Assembly (NCBI RefSeq): GCF_040939455.1
Contig: NC_134119.1
Coordinates: forward strand, 71,193,381 to 71,257,380
Source: Microcebus murinus
Lineage: Eukaryota; Chordata; Mammalia; Primates; Cheirogaleidae
Length of the DNA: 64,000 nt
Direction of reading: 5' to 3'
The translations under genes were made by a program, and so were the position numbers. This document shows, in pieces, positions 1-17,264 of this stretch (positions are counted from its first letter, which is position 1; each line of letters opens with the position of its first letter). The notes under the pieces were generated by a model that did not search any database, was not told where the DNA came from, and worked only from the letters and a program-made list of their open reading frames with translations.

Positions 1-2600
1 CTGTGGGAGCAAGCAGAGGGTTATGGCAGTCAGAAATAGCTGTAGTCTTGGGTGTTTGATGATCCTTGGTTACTTGATTCCACTGGAGCTTCAGAATAGT
101 GCATGGTCACCAAGGCAACATCTGCATGGGATGGTGTCTTCTGGTGACTGTGTAACACTAGGTCATGGAGCTGCTTACCTGCTGTGGAGCAGAATTGCCC
201 CTCTGAAATATCAGTCCCCTCTCTCCCTGAGGAGACAGTTCTTTTTTTTTTTTTTTTTTTTTACTTTTTTTTTTTTCTTTTTTTTTGTCATTAAAGCACT
301 GTCAGAAGAGAGGAGACAGTTCTATTTCCCCATTCTATAGCCTAATTTCCCTGTCCACTTTTCCTTCTAAAGATAGTCCAGATGAAAAGTTAGTTCTGGC
401 TTTCTAGCAGAGGGGTCCTAACTTCAAGTGTCTAAGGAGCAGACGGCCATATCCAGTGGAAGTCCAGAATTTCCAGAGCTTCTGGGTGGTGGATCATTAC
501 ATTAAGCTCTAATCTTGGGGAATCCGGGAAATTCTTAACAAAATCTGCTTGGTCGGTTGTAACCCTCAGCCTTCCCTCATTCCCTGAAGCAGCTCATGTG
601 TTGAAGCTTGACCTGTAACTGGGCTCTGAGGAGCATCTTCCTCTTATGTTCTCTTGGGTAAGTTGGGCTTCCAAAACACTAAAGAGTATGGTCTAAAGCC
701 CTTAAGGAGATCTGGTCAAAGGTAGGGCCTGGGCTTCAAACTTTGGTGTTTCCACTCTTTATAAACATGGAAATACTCCTAAAGGCTGGAAATAAAATGG
801 ATTCCAGAGGTTACGGAGAAAACCTATAGACCAGAATATGTTGTTTTATTTTGAAAGTATCTGCATGGAAGTTACTTTGTGAATTCAATGAGATATAAAT
901 GAATTTTACCTAAACTACATAATTAGTCTGTTCTTTCCTCACTGATCATGTTATTTACATTCCACATATATATGAATCTGTTTTAGTCTGTCTACCATTC
1001 CTGTGACAAAATTAAACTGTCTACATAGACTTTTTCTTTATTTATTTTAAAACTGTCACACATTCAGTAGAATGTTCATTATAGGTATACAGTTTGTTTT
1101 TTAATGAAAACCACATCTGGGATTCTCTCTGAACCTATTCTGGTTCAGGGCACTGCCCAATAAAATAATATTAGTAAAATTTTTAAAAAGATACATCTGT
1201 GAAATAACCATCCATGATAAAGCATAATTTGTTAGGCATCCTCTCTCATCACATCTCTCACCTGCCTTACACCCCTCCTAGAGCTGACACTTGCATGACA
1301 TTTTTGTTAATCATTTTGATAACCATTCTGTTGATGTCTTTAGTTTTGCCACCTATGTAGGTTTCCCTAAATGATATACTGTTTCTTATTGCCAGATTTT
1401 GAATTTTCTATAGATTGTATTATACTGTATATAGGACTAGATTCCGTAATATGTTAGTTAGCTTCATCCACAGAAGTTCATGTCATGGTGGTCAGCTCAT
1501 TTTCATGACTTACCCATAATCTGTTAGGTGAATAATCCAGAATCTACTTTTCTAAGGGGTGTTCTTAAGGAAGTGAGACATCTCTTACTGTCCTTGGCTT
1601 AACAGGGGGAAGTTCCTCTACACCTTGTCCAAATACTGTCAATGGGTCCATCTCTCCTCACTCTCCTCCCCCGACTCTTCCATGTGCCATACCATGGCCT
1701 GACTAAAATAACTAATGCTGAATAAAAACACCATGGCCACTATGGAAGTGACAAAGAACTTGGGTCTCTCTCTATCCTATCACATCCTCAATCCCAATAT
1801 TGACTCACCTCCTCCTTTTCAGAGTCAGCTAGTACTGAACACCTAGTTTCAGAAAGTTCCAAGAAGGAAGGAATGCTTAATCACCTTTTGTCCTTGTGAG
1901 TCACCCCAAGGCTGTGATGAAGTTGATCATTGCTCAGCCCACAGATGGAAGGGATAGGAGAAGAATCAGGAAAAGGAGACTGACACAAAAGGACAGTAGT
2001 AAATGGCAGAGGCTGTAGTGGGACAACATATAGTAAAGGGTTGGCATCTTTTATCAACAGCTGCTTGTTGTCAGCAACAGTCCCCTACTCTACCCACCTG
2101 TGGGGAGTTGGCTTTGTACTTGGAAGTGGAAAGGGAGTGGGAACATGAAGTAGGAAGGGATGAAGAGGAGAAATCTGGGGAGAGAGGAATGCTGGCTGTG
2201 GGTGGGAGGCCTATCGTCCTGCCTGAACATCAACATTGAGTCCTTGAGAAGAGAAAGGGAAAAAATGAGGAAAAGTGAATTCTTAAGATCCCCGACACTC
2301 TCACCACCCACATCCGTAATTCAGAGCCTTTACTTATTCTCAGACATCCAACATTGCGTCGTCACCTTTGACTTTAAAATTGGGCGTTCCTTTGCCAAAG
2401 GAAATTGGGGGATGCATACATCGTTCAGCCCAAAGAAACCACTTTATTCTCTTCAAGTCCTTCAAGCGGAGGAGAGAGTCTTTCCCTGAGCAGCTGCTCA
2501 GGGAAAACTGAAATCAAGGCACATCTACAAGAACGACAGTCTCTGCACCAGTCCGGCAGCCGTTCCATACCCTGCCTTCTTCAGCTCCATCTCCGCAGCT
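1..2600. other. Upstream flank of ZNF419, no gene seen
   Basis: No exon-like coding sequence was recognised. There is a T-rich stretch at about 240-287 and AT-rich sequence from about 840 to 1560 that reads like an old antisense LINE fragment, which I cannot classify. The short frames at 2003-2843 overlap each other on both strands, run into the promoter and look like no family I know, so I do not call them genes. Confidence 0.5.
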
Positions 2601-2932
2601 TTTCCAGCTTCTCCAAGTTTGGAGCTGTGGAACTACATTACCCAGGAGACGCTGCGCCGTGCGGCGGGGTTGCTCGGCCAATGGAAATGGGCGTTTCCGT
2701 CAACGCACTGGGCGGACATCCGGCGCCGGCTTAGCGGCGATCAGTTAAGCTGCGCTTCCAGAGGTTTCACTGAACCTAGGGCCCCGGAAGCTGGTTGTGA
2801 GCTGAGGCGCGGGAGGAGGCAAGCATTGTCCTCACCGCACTGAGACGGGTCTGAGCCTCGGTGGCCGCGCCCAGGGTGAGCCGGGTGCCCGCCGCGGTCG
2901 TTCTCCTGTGTCCGCTCCGCCCTCAGAGTCCG

Positions 2933-7962
<5,030 letters not shown>

Positions 7963-8300
7963 ATGCAAAAAATGTGGGAAAGCCTTTAGCCACACCTCCA
8001 ATCTTATTCATCACTGAAGATTTCACAAACCTGAAAGGCCTTATGAAAGAATAAGGTCTTATGCAAAAAATGTGGAAAAACCTTTTTAACCATTTGGTTA
8101 AAATGTCTGCTCTGCTGCAGCAACAGAAACTTTACAACCCAAATAGGCCTTATGCATACAGTGAAAGTAGAGAAAGGTCTTAGGAGTGCACGGTACATGA
8201 CACCTCCTAGTCTATATAACTTACTTAATATGGAGAAACACTGAGAGTACCCTTTATGAGGGAGCCAGCAATTGAACATTATACATACAAATTTGCACAC
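7963..8300 (+). pseudogene. ZNF419: Frameshifted relic fingers 3' of the ZNF419 stop
   Basis: In another frame the sequence directly after the stop reads ECKKCGKAFSHTSNLIHH, an ordinary finger. Restoring the missing AT in the TCTTATGAATGC pattern would explain the shift. Beyond about 8030 come weaker traces (ERPYE-like, then VEKPF) broken by stops. The array was once longer in an ancestor, or these fingers were already dead. Confidence 0.8.
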
Positions 8301-8739
8301 TGGGGACAGGATGAGAATTCCTGACAGATTGCCTCTCCCAAGAAGATAGCACTCTGCCTGGGAGCCCCAGGGAGAGGGAGCCCTGTGTTCTCAGATCCAC
8401 CAGTCTGGAGTAGAGTTTCCATCTTGTTGAGTTAAGAAGGAAGGAGGGAAGGAGTTGTCTTCCTTCAAAGGTGACTGATTTACTGTTGTTACTGAATGTT
8501 CGATTTTCTTGAATAATTATTTTTTAACTTGCTATATACCTGTAGCACCATTTCCAGAGACTTTGAATTGTGTTTTTATAATTTTTGCTAGTTTGGCTGA
8601 GTCTATGAAGTTTTTCATGCTGTCATGCTGGAATTTGATCCAAATGTTTAAATTATCAAGAACCTGAAAAGTTGTGTTCTAAATAATTATGCATTTCACA
8701 TGTCCTCTTGGAGTATTTTTTTTTTAAGACAGAGTCTGG

Positions 8740-9270
8740 AGTCCTTCTTGATCCTGAAGTGTATTAGGTGCCGCTGTTGCTGCTCGTGTTAAATCCAGAA
8801 CCGTAGCTGGACATGGGTCTGGAGGACGTACAAAAGATGCTGACTGGATCTGGAGATCCCAAAGAGGAGGAAAAGGAAGAGGAGGAATTAGTGGATCCCC
8901 TAACAACAGTGAGAGAGCAATGTGAGCAGCTGGAGAAATGTGTAAAGGCCCGGGAGCGGCTAGAGGTCTGTGGTGAGCGTGTCTCCTCCTGGTCACATAT
9001 AGAAGAGGATTGCACAGAGGAGCTCTTTGACTTCTTGCATGCAAGGGACCACTGCGTGGCCCACAAACTCTTCAACAGCCTGAAATAAATGTGCAGACTC
9101 ATTCACATCAGCCTTCATCACCTGGGCATCAGGATTTTGAATATGCTATTTGTTTTTAATTTGTGTAAAAGTTCATATGAACCTCATGGATTTTGGCTTA
9201 GGCAAGTAGCTTCTGTGTAATTAGCAGTGATTCCATCTTAATAAAATTTTGGGAACTGCAAAAAAAAAAA
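8740..9270 (+). mobile_element. UQCRH: Processed UQCRH retrocopy insertion (L1-mediated)
   Basis: The inserted cDNA carries a 5'UTR, an intronless frame, a 3'UTR with AATAAA (9239-9244) and a poly(A) tail at 9260-9270. It is flanked by a 14-bp target-site duplication AAGACAGAGTCTGG at 8726-8739 and 9271-9284. These are the marks of L1-mediated retroposition, here into an Alu. Confidence 0.92.
8813..9088 (+). CDS. UQCRH-like frame in retrocopy, intact 91 codons
   Basis: The product matches the hinge protein of mitochondrial complex III (cytochrome bc1), which supports cytochrome c1-cytochrome c interaction in the intermembrane space. Visible features: [10 protein letters not shown] start, an acidic run ([13 protein letters not shown]), cysteines in [18 protein letters not shown] and ARDHC, and the C-terminal HKLFNSLK. 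Length equals human UQCRH (91). Apparent substitutions relative to the human parent as recalled include V for E near the start, G for D after LEVC, and SSWSHI for SSRSHT. All paired cysteines remain. No introns and a TSD show it is a retrocopy; expression is unknown, and it may be a young pseudogene that simply has not decayed. Confidence 0.75.
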   Translation: MGLEDVQKMLTGSGDPKEEEKEEEELVDPLTTVREQCEQLEKCVKARERLEVCGERVSSWSHIEEDCTEELFDFLHARDHCVAHKLFNSLK

Positions 9271-9724
9271 AAGACAGAGTCTGGCTCTGTTGCCCGGGCT
9301 AGAGTGCCGTGGCGTCAGCCTAGCTCAGAGCAATCTCAAACTCCTAGGCTCAAGCAATCCTCCTGCCTCAGCCTCCTGAGTAGCTGGGACTACAGGCATG
9401 CTCTACCATGCCGAGCTTATTTGAGGTTGCTGTGAGCTAGGCTGATGCCATGGCACTCTGGCCTGGGCAACAAAGTAAGACTCTGTCTCAAAAAAAATGA
9501 AAATAAAAAAATTTTAAGAAGATTACAAATCATACAATGTCTGCTCTCAGATAACAATGAAATTAAACTAGAAATCAGTAACAACTGTAAAACCCACAAA
9601 TACTTTGAGATTAAATAACACACTTCTAAATAATCAATACATTAAAGAAGAAATCAAGAAAAAATTCAAAACGTTTTGAATTAAATGAAAATAAAAACAT
9701 AACTTATCAAAATTTGTGAAATGG

Positions 9725-10056
9725 GCTGGGTGCGGTGGCTCACGCCTGTAATCCTAGCACTCTGGGAGGCCGAGGCGGGTGGATTGCTCGAGGTCAGGAG
9801 TTCAAGATCAGCCTGAGCAAGAGTGAGACCCCATCTCTACTATAAATAGAAAGAAATTAATTGGCCAACTAATATATATATAGAAAAAACTAGCCGGGCA
9901 TGGTGGTGCATGCCTGTAGTCCTAGCTACTTGGGAGGCTGAGGCAGGAGGATTGCTTGAGCCCAGGAGTTTGAGGTTGCTGTGAGCGAGGCTGACGCCAC
10001 AGCACTCACTCTAGCCTGGGCAACAAAGGGAGACTCTGTCTCAAAAAAAAAAAAAA
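9725..10056 (+). mobile_element. Lemur-type Alu, sense
   Basis: Full dimer from GGCTGGGTGCGGTGGCTCA to a poly(A) tail, with the strepsirrhine linker AATTAATTGGCCAACTAA and right arm GCTGACGCCACAGCACTCAC. It is inserted in L1. Confidence 0.95.
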
Positions 10057-10518
10057 TTGTGAAATGAAGTAAAGCAGTTTAGAGGGATATTAACAGCATA
10101 GAATGCACATATTAAAAAAGAATAAATATCTAAAATCAATCACCTAAGCTTCTACTTTAGGACACTAGAAAAACGTGAACAAATTAAATCCAAAGTAAGC
10201 AGAAGAAAAGAAATAACAAAAATTAGAGCAGAAATCAATGAAATTGAAAACATGAAATCATGGAGAAACTCAGTAAATCCAAAATCTGGTACTTTATAAA
10301 GATCAATAAAACTGATAGCCTCTAGCCAGGCTAACCAAGAAAAAAAAAAAAGAATAAATAAGTTACTAATGTTGGAAATGACGAGGGGAAAATCACTATA
10401 CATTTCATAGACAATAAAAGGATAAAAAAGAATATTCCAAACAATTGTATGCCTACAATTTTGATAACATAGATGAAATGAAGTGGACCAGTTCCTTAAA
10501 AGACATAATCAAAAATGT

Positions 10519-10844
10519 ATGGCCGGGTGTTGGCTCACGCCTGTAATCCTAGCACTCTGGGAGGCCGAGGCGGGCAGATTGCTCGAGGTCAGGAGTTCGA
10601 AACCAGCCTTAGCGAGACTCCGTCTCTACTAAAAAAATCGAAATAACTAATTGACCAACTAAAAATATATATACAAAATATTAGCTGGGCATGGTGGCAC
10701 ATGCCTATAGTCCCAGCTACTCAGGAGGCTGAGGCAGGAGGATTGCTTGAGCCTAGGAGATTGAGGTTGCTGTGAGCTAGGCTGACGCCATGGCACTCAC
10801 TCTAGCCTGGGCAACAAAGTAAGACTCTAACTCAAAATAAATAA
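10519..10844 (+). mobile_element. Lemur-type Alu, sense
   Basis: Full-length dimer with a small deletion near its start (GGCCGGGTGTTGGCTCACG) and an AATAAATAAATG tail. It is inserted in L1. Confidence 0.95.
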
Positions 10845-12295
10845 ATGTAACACAAAAATGTACCAAAAATTTAACACAAAAATGTGCCAAAAATTTAACA
10901 CAAAAAAGTAGACAATCTGAATAAGCTTATATCTATTTAAAGATTGAATCAATAATTAATAACTTTCCAAAACAGAAAGCAACAGGTCCAGACAGATTCA
11001 CTAGTAAATTCTACCAAACATTTAAGGAAGAAACTATATAAATTCTCTACAATCTCTCTCAGAGGATAGAAGCAAAGAGAACACTTTCCAAGTCATCTTT
11101 CCAGCATTATAATGCTAAAATCAAAAAAAGGTCTTACAAGAAAAGAAAACCACAGACCAATATCTTTCATGAACATAAATGCAAAAATCCTCAACACAAT
11201 ATTAGCAAATTGAATGCAACTCTGTATACAAATAACTACACACAAGAACCAAGTGGAATTTATCACAAGTATGCAAGGCTGGTTCAACATTCAAAAATCA
11301 ATTAACATAACATATATCAACTGGCTAAAGAATAAAAATCATATTGCATATCAAGAGATTCAGAAAAAGCATATGACAAAATCCGAAACCTATTTATGAT
11401 TTTTTTTAAAATCAGCAAATTAGATATATAGGTGAATTTCTTCAACTTGATAAAGAATATCTATGAAAAACCTATAGATAACATACTTAATTCTGAGAAA
11501 CTCCAAGCTTTCCCATTAAGATAAAGAAGGCAAGGATGTTCCCTTTTACCATTGCTTTTCAACATTGCACTGGAATCTTACCTAATGTAATAAGTCAATA
11601 GAAACAGATATACATATTGGGAAGGAAAAACAGAACTGTGTTTGTGCATATATGATATAATTGTCTATGTAGAAAATCCAAAAGAGTAAACCTAAAACTC
11701 CTGGAACTAATAATAACCAATTATAGCCAATTTTTAGGACACACAGTTATTATTAATAATAAAAAGTGAACAGCTTTCCTATATACCAGCAATAAGTGAA
11801 ATTTGAAATTAAAATACATCACCATTTACATTAGCATCCTCCAAAATGTATAAATCAAATGAAGTATGTACAAGATCTATATGAGGAAAACTACAAAACT
11901 TTGAGGAAAGATGTCAAAGAAGAACTAAACAAATAGATATCCCATGTTCACAGATAGTAAGACTCAATATTGTCATCCAGGAACAAAATAATTGATAAGC
12001 TGGACTTAACTAAAATTAAAAACTTCTCTCTGCTAAAGATAATGTCAAGAACATGAGAAGACAAGCCACATATGTAGAGAAAAATATTTGCCAAAAAAAT
12101 ACATGATAAAGAACTGTTATCCAAAACATACAAAGAATTTTATTTTTTTTTTTTTAATTTTTTTTTTTGGCACAAGTTAAATGGACCAATATGCAAAGAA
12201 TTTTAAAAACTGAACAATAAAAAAATGGAAACCTCATTAGAAATGGTCAAAAGACCTGCACAGACACTTCACCAAAAAAAAAGAAAAAAAAAAAA

Positions 12296-13925
12296 AGAAA
12301 CACAGTGGGGAGAGTGGGCATCCTTGCCTGTTTTAAATCTTACAGAAAAAGCTTTCATCTGTTCATCATTGAATATGGTGTTAGCTGTGGGCTTTTCATA
12401 TTTGAATTGTTAAGTTCCTTCTACACCTAATTTGTTGAGATTTTTATCATGAAAGGATGATGAATTTTGTCAAATGCACTTCCTGCATCTATCAAGAAAA
12501 TCATACAGTTTTTATCCTTCATTCTGTTAATGTGGTGTATCGCATTGATTTGTGTACTTTGAGTCAATTTTCATCTTAGGGATAAATCCCACTTAGTCAT
12601 GGTGTATGATTGCTTTAATGTCCTGTTGAGTTTGGTTTGCTAATATTTTATTGGAGATTTTGTCATCCACAGCCATTAAGTATATTGACCTGTAATGATT
12701 TTTTGTTGTTCCTGTGGTGTCTTTGTGTGACTTTGATATCAGGGTGATGCTTACCTTATAAAATGAATTTGGAAGTGTCCTCTCTTCTATTTGTAGAAGA
12801 GTTTAAGAAGGAGTGGTATTACAGCTTCCTGAAGTGCTTGGTGGAATTCACCCATGAATCACCATATGATCCTGGGCTTTTCTTAGTCGGGAGAGTTTTT
12901 ATTACTGTTTCAATCTCCTCATTTATTATTGCTCTATTCAAGCTGTCTATTTATTTCTTCCTGATTCAGTCTTGGTAGATTGCTAGGAATGTGTCTAGGA
13001 GTCTACTCATTTTCTTCTAGATTATCTAATTTGTTGATGTATAGCTCATAATAGCTCCTTATGATCTTTTTATTTCTGTGCCATCCAGTATAATATCTCC
13101 TCTTTCATTTCTAATTGTATTTATTTGAGTCTTCTCTCTTTTCTTGATAATTCTAGCTAGAGTTTGTCCATTTTGTTTATATTTGCAAAAAATAATTCTT
13201 AGTTTCATCATTTTTTCTATTCTGTATTTCATTTCTTTCTGCTCTAGCTTTTATTATTTCCTTCCTTCTCTGAACTTTGGGCTTATTTTGTTCTTCTTTT
13301 TCTATTTCCTTCAGATGTTATTTATTTGAGATTTTCTTTTGTAATATAGCTGTCGGTTCTAAAGATGTTCTTCTGTTTGTCTTTTTATTTTTTTATTTAT
13401 TTATTTTTTTTTTTGAGACAGAGTCTCACTTTGTTGCCCAGGCTAGAGTGAGTGCCGTGGCGTCAGCCTAGCTCACAGCAACCTCAAACTCCTGGGCTCG
13501 AGTGATCCTTCTGCCTCAGCCTCCCGGGTAGCTGGGACTACAGGCATGCGCCACCATGCCCGGCTAATTTTTTTTTTTTTTATATATATATCAGTTGGCC
13601 AATTAATTTCTTTCTATTTATAGTAGAGACAGGGTCTCGCTCTTGCTCAGGCTGGTTTTGAACTCCTGACCTTGAGCAATCCGCCCGCCTCAGCCTCCCA
13701 AGAGCTAGGATTACAGGCGTGAGCCACAGCGCCCGGCCTGTTTGTCTTTTTAAATAAAATTTTATAACTATATGGTTTATATTTAAGAATTTGATTTTTG
13801 AGTTAATTTTTGCAAAAGGTGTGAGGTTTATCTTGATGTTCATTTTTTTTTTTTTTTTTTTGCCTGTAAACGTCCAATTGTTCCAGCACCATTTATTGAA
13901 GAGTATCATTCCTCCTGAACTGCTT
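12296..13925 (-). mobile_element. L1 fragment, antisense, with nested Alu
   Basis: Reading + strand, GTGGGCATCCTTGCCTGTTT and the later CATTTTTTTT...TGCCTGTAAACGTCCAATTG are L1 ORF2 in reverse. It directly abuts the sense L1 to its left, so the two are in opposite orientation. All frames are short and broken. Confidence 0.8.
13397..13738 (-). mobile_element. Lemur-type Alu, antisense
   Basis: Full dimer with a T-rich head. The flanks repeat CTGTTTGTCTTTTTA on both sides (about 13375 and 13738), a target-site duplication in L1. Confidence 0.95.
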
Positions 13926-16370
13926 TTGCCCCAGATCAGAGGCCAGGGCAGCAAATAGGATTGATCCTGGCCCAGGTAGGCTGCAGGAGGTCCCATCAGG
14001 GAAGCTCAGACAGTTGAGTCAGGAGGCACCACTAGCACAGGCAAAAATGCTACCAGATGGGCTGCAGGGACCAACAGGAGACAAACTGGATGGACAGGAT
14101 GCTGGGAAGCCAAGGACTTTTGGAGGCAGAGCTAGGAATACCATGCTATGTCTCTGTCTTCAGCAGGGAACAGCCTGCTCAGCACTCCACCTCGCCAACA
14201 AACTGGGGGGTAGGGATACATAAGACACTTATTTCCTGTCCCACAGACTTACAGGACACAAGGACCCTGTCCATTCAGCCTATGTGAGCCTTCCACTTCT
14301 CTTCTCTAAAGCAGCACGAGGGTATGAGTGCCCCTTGCACCCAAAGTTAGAGCTTGTCGCCCATTCAGTCTCAGAGTACCAGCCCTCAAAAGTCCTGATC
14401 AGCTGGAGCTTCAGATTCCTGCCCAGGTGCCTGGTGTTTACCACCATGGTGAGTATCCAGGAACTCACCAGGGCACTGCTCTGCCATCTTCTTTTGGGTC
14501 CCAAGGCACTTCCCCCTTTTTCTGTGCCACATCTTCCCAAGAGATCATAAACCCAGCCATTAAAGCTTCATCTACGGGGGGAAATGGGCATTTATTGAAA
14601 CCTTAAAATCTGTACCCCCATAATATACCAAAATAAAAAAAATAATTAAAAAAAAAAAAAAAAAGCTTCATCTACTCCTGACCCAACAGTTAGCCCCCAG
14701 CATGGCGTCTCCTGAGCTCTCTTCCCAGCCCAGCAGTCAGATTCAGGCTTTGGCCTCAATCCATTCACTGCTGGAGTGGGTCACTCTGAGTGGCTCCTCA
14801 TGAGAAGTGGTTCCTTTCACTTTACCTGGGTTTCTAAGAGCCCTCTACTTCCTGACACTGTTTAAGTGTTATGTTACCCTTGAGAGAGACCCTTACACAT
14901 GTCACAAAGAAACGGAACTGCCAGATCTGTGGTGACAATGAGACAGTAATATATTAACGCTAAACTGTATTCTAAGTCTGGGCTTCTTTCCAAGCAACAG
15001 GACTGCTCAGTATGGATAAACACCCACAACCCAGCCTGCAGTGTGTAGTCACTTGCCTTTATTATATTGGTGAAATCCTGCCTCATTTTAGGATGGTGAT
15101 TTAATCCAAGGTGCAGCCGGATTGAATACAATTAGAAGTTTTCAAATGTAAATTAGTCAACTCATAACTTATATGGGAAAGATGACTTCTGGCAACCTGT
15201 GTCCTGAAAGTGGAACTTCAACATTGCACTCCCAAGAAAAAAATAACTCCATGAACGGAAACAACCAGCACATACATCCGTGAAGAAACCATGAAGATGT
15301 TAACGAGTAAGAATATTCCACAGCCTTTCACCAAGAAAACTAATATTTCCCTACATCCCTAGGTATCATTATCTTACACAATGCATATTTAGGCCACTAA
15401 TTCCCAATTTTTATGTATATTCACATCACCTGGGAAATTGCCCAGTTCATCAGATGATTCTAACCCACCCAGACTGTGAGAATCTGAACTGCAGACCATA
15501 CACTGTGATGATCTCACTATCACCTTTGAACAATCTGTTCTAAGGAAAAATGCTTGGAGAAAAGCTTCTCCAATACCAGGAATAATCCCACTAAATTCAG
15601 GCTTCCCTAGGCCACAAAATACAGCAAAGGTCACGCAGTAGCTAACCCAGCCACCTTATATGGTTTTGTCTCTAGATTATCTGAGGTGAGCAGGCACACT
15701 GGAGACATCTTTCCTGCAGTAAGTTTTTACCAAGTTTTTTTAAATGTACTGTCGAGTTTGGTTTGCTAATATTTTATTGGGGAATATCTCTGATGTAAAT
15801 CAGAATTTCTCTGATGTAACTTGTCCCAACACAGGAGATCTTTTTCCAAACACTAGAAATATGGTTTTTCATCATTATTATACTTGTGGTTTTTCAGCCT
15901 CAGCCCTGACAACTTTTGAGCTAGCAAGAAAACATTCAGGAAAGAAAACTGACATATCTATGTCCTTGCATCATTTCCACTCTGTACCCTCTGTGAACTG
16001 AATTTGATTTTAAAAAAGTGAAGAAGCACAGATGTCTTGAGGCATCCATTGTTGGCAGTGAATTAGTTTGTCCTCTATTCCTCCAGACTGGAACTAGTTA
16101 TATACCCTCCTTGGGATAATTAAAACAATGTTGACTTGAATAGGTTTTTAGACCTTATTCTCTCATGGAACCCCATTCTCAAAATGTGTTCCAAGTTCAC
16201 ATAGCCACAGACAATTTGGAAAACTTATCTTCACTGTCAATTCATTTTTGGTATAGTGAATGTAGGTTTTATAAATTTTCAACAATGTAAGAATAAGATG
16301 TAAGTGTATCTTCTGAAGATTTTATTATTGTCATCTATATTTCTGCTGATTTTTGTCTGGTTTACCAATT
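13926..16370. other. Intergenic sequence between ZNF419 and ZNF549
   Basis: No gene was recognised. Small frames at 14014-14606 overlap on both strands and match nothing I know. A tiny L1 tail sits at 14576-14661. Sequence at about 15405-15620 (CACATCACCTGGGAAATTG, AATCTGAACTGCAGACC) is reminiscent of a MER5-type hAT element. Near 15740 a few dozen bases resemble antisense L1. Confidence 0.5.
14576..14661 (+). mobile_element. Minimal L1 3'-end insertion (86 bp) with TSD
   Basis: Only the last bases of a lemur L1 (ACCCCCATAATATACCAAAA and an A-rich tail) are present. The 14-bp duplication AAAGCTTCATCTAC flanks it at 14562-14575 and 14662-14675. Confidence 0.9.
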
Positions 16371-16371
16371 T

Positions 16372-16681
16372 TTTTTTTTTTTTTTGAGACAGAGTCTCAC
16401 TTTGTTGTCCAGGCTAGAGTGAGTGCCATGGCATCAGCCTAGCTCACAGCAACCTCAATCTCCTGGGCTCAAATGATCCTACTGCCTCAGCCTCCCTAGT
16501 AGCTGGGACTACAGGCATGCGCCACCATGCTCGGCTAATTTTTTGTATATATATTTTTAGTTGGTCAATTAGTTTCTTTCTATTTATAGTAGAGACGGGG
16601 TCTCGCTCAGGCTGGTTTCAAACTCCTGACCTCTAGCAATCTGCCCGCCTCGGCCTTCCAGAGTGCTAGGATTACAGGCCT
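16372..16681 (-). mobile_element. Lemur-type Alu, antisense, 5' end missing
   Basis: Begins with a T-run and GAGACAGAGTCTCACTTTG and stops at GATTACAGGCC, so the final bases of the Alu 5' end are absent. TGGTTTACCAATTTTT recurs at both borders (about 16357 and 16680), which supports a target duplication. Confidence 0.93.
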
Positions 16682-16923
16682 GGTTTACCAATTTTTAAGA
16701 AGATGTGCAAAATCTAAATTTTAATAATTTATTTACCACAATTCTTTTTTTCTTTGAATAATTGTTATAATAATGTATATTTTAAGTGAATGTTTTCTCA
16801 CAATTAATACTTCTGGCTTTATGACTTTCATTTTATAATAGACCTCTATTGTTCTGTGACATATTGACATGATTTCCATTTCTAAATTAGTAATGTGATA
16901 TCTCTCAACATTTAAAAAAATTC

Positions 16924-17264
16924 TGGGCCGGGCGCTGTGGCTCACGCCTGTAATCCTAGCTCTCTGGGAGGCCGAGGCGGGTGGATTGCTCGAGGTCAGG
17001 AGTTCGAAACCAGCCTGAGCAAGAGCGAGACCCCGTCTCTACTATAAATAGAAAGAAATTAATTGGCCAACTAATACATATAGAAAAAAAAAAAAAAAGC
17101 CGGGCATGGTGGCACATGCCTGTAGTCCCAGCTACTTGGGAGGCTGAGACAGGAGGATTGCTTGAGCCAGGAGTTTGAGGTTGCTGTGAGCTAGGCTGAC
17201 GCCACGGCACTCACTCTAGCCTGGGCAACAAAGTGAGACTCTGTCTCAAAAAAAAAAAAAAAAA
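16924..17264 (+). mobile_element. Lemur-type Alu, sense
   Basis: Full dimer starting GGGCCGGGCGCTGTGGCTC with a poly(A) tail. AAAAAATTCTG occurs on both sides, consistent with a target duplication. Confidence 0.95.

Larger units (their letters stand above)
8721..9492 (-). mobile_element. Fold-back Alu composite split by a UQCRH retrocopy
   Basis: Antisense Alu tail and right arm (T-run at 8716-8725, AGACAGAGTCTGG, resuming at 9285 through about 9415) are followed by sense right-arm tail TTTGAGGTTGCTGTGAGC to CTCTGTCTCAAA at 9420-9492. The two halves are complementary over about 70 bp with a loop of about 80 bp. The retrocopy interrupts the first half. Confidence 0.8.
9493..12290 (+). mobile_element. 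L1 fragments, sense, with two nested Alus
   Basis: A-rich sequence matching L1 ORF2 in sense orientation, for example AAAACTGATAGCCTCTAGCC, the segment around 10980-11030 and ATGAACATAAATGCAAAAATCC near 11168. The frame is broken throughout, so no working ORF2 remains. Alus at 9725-10056 and 10519-10844 interrupt it. Confidence 0.8.

Noticed and set aside
63..340. 105-codon frame running through a T-tract
   Set aside because: The phenylalanine run is a translated poly(T) tract.
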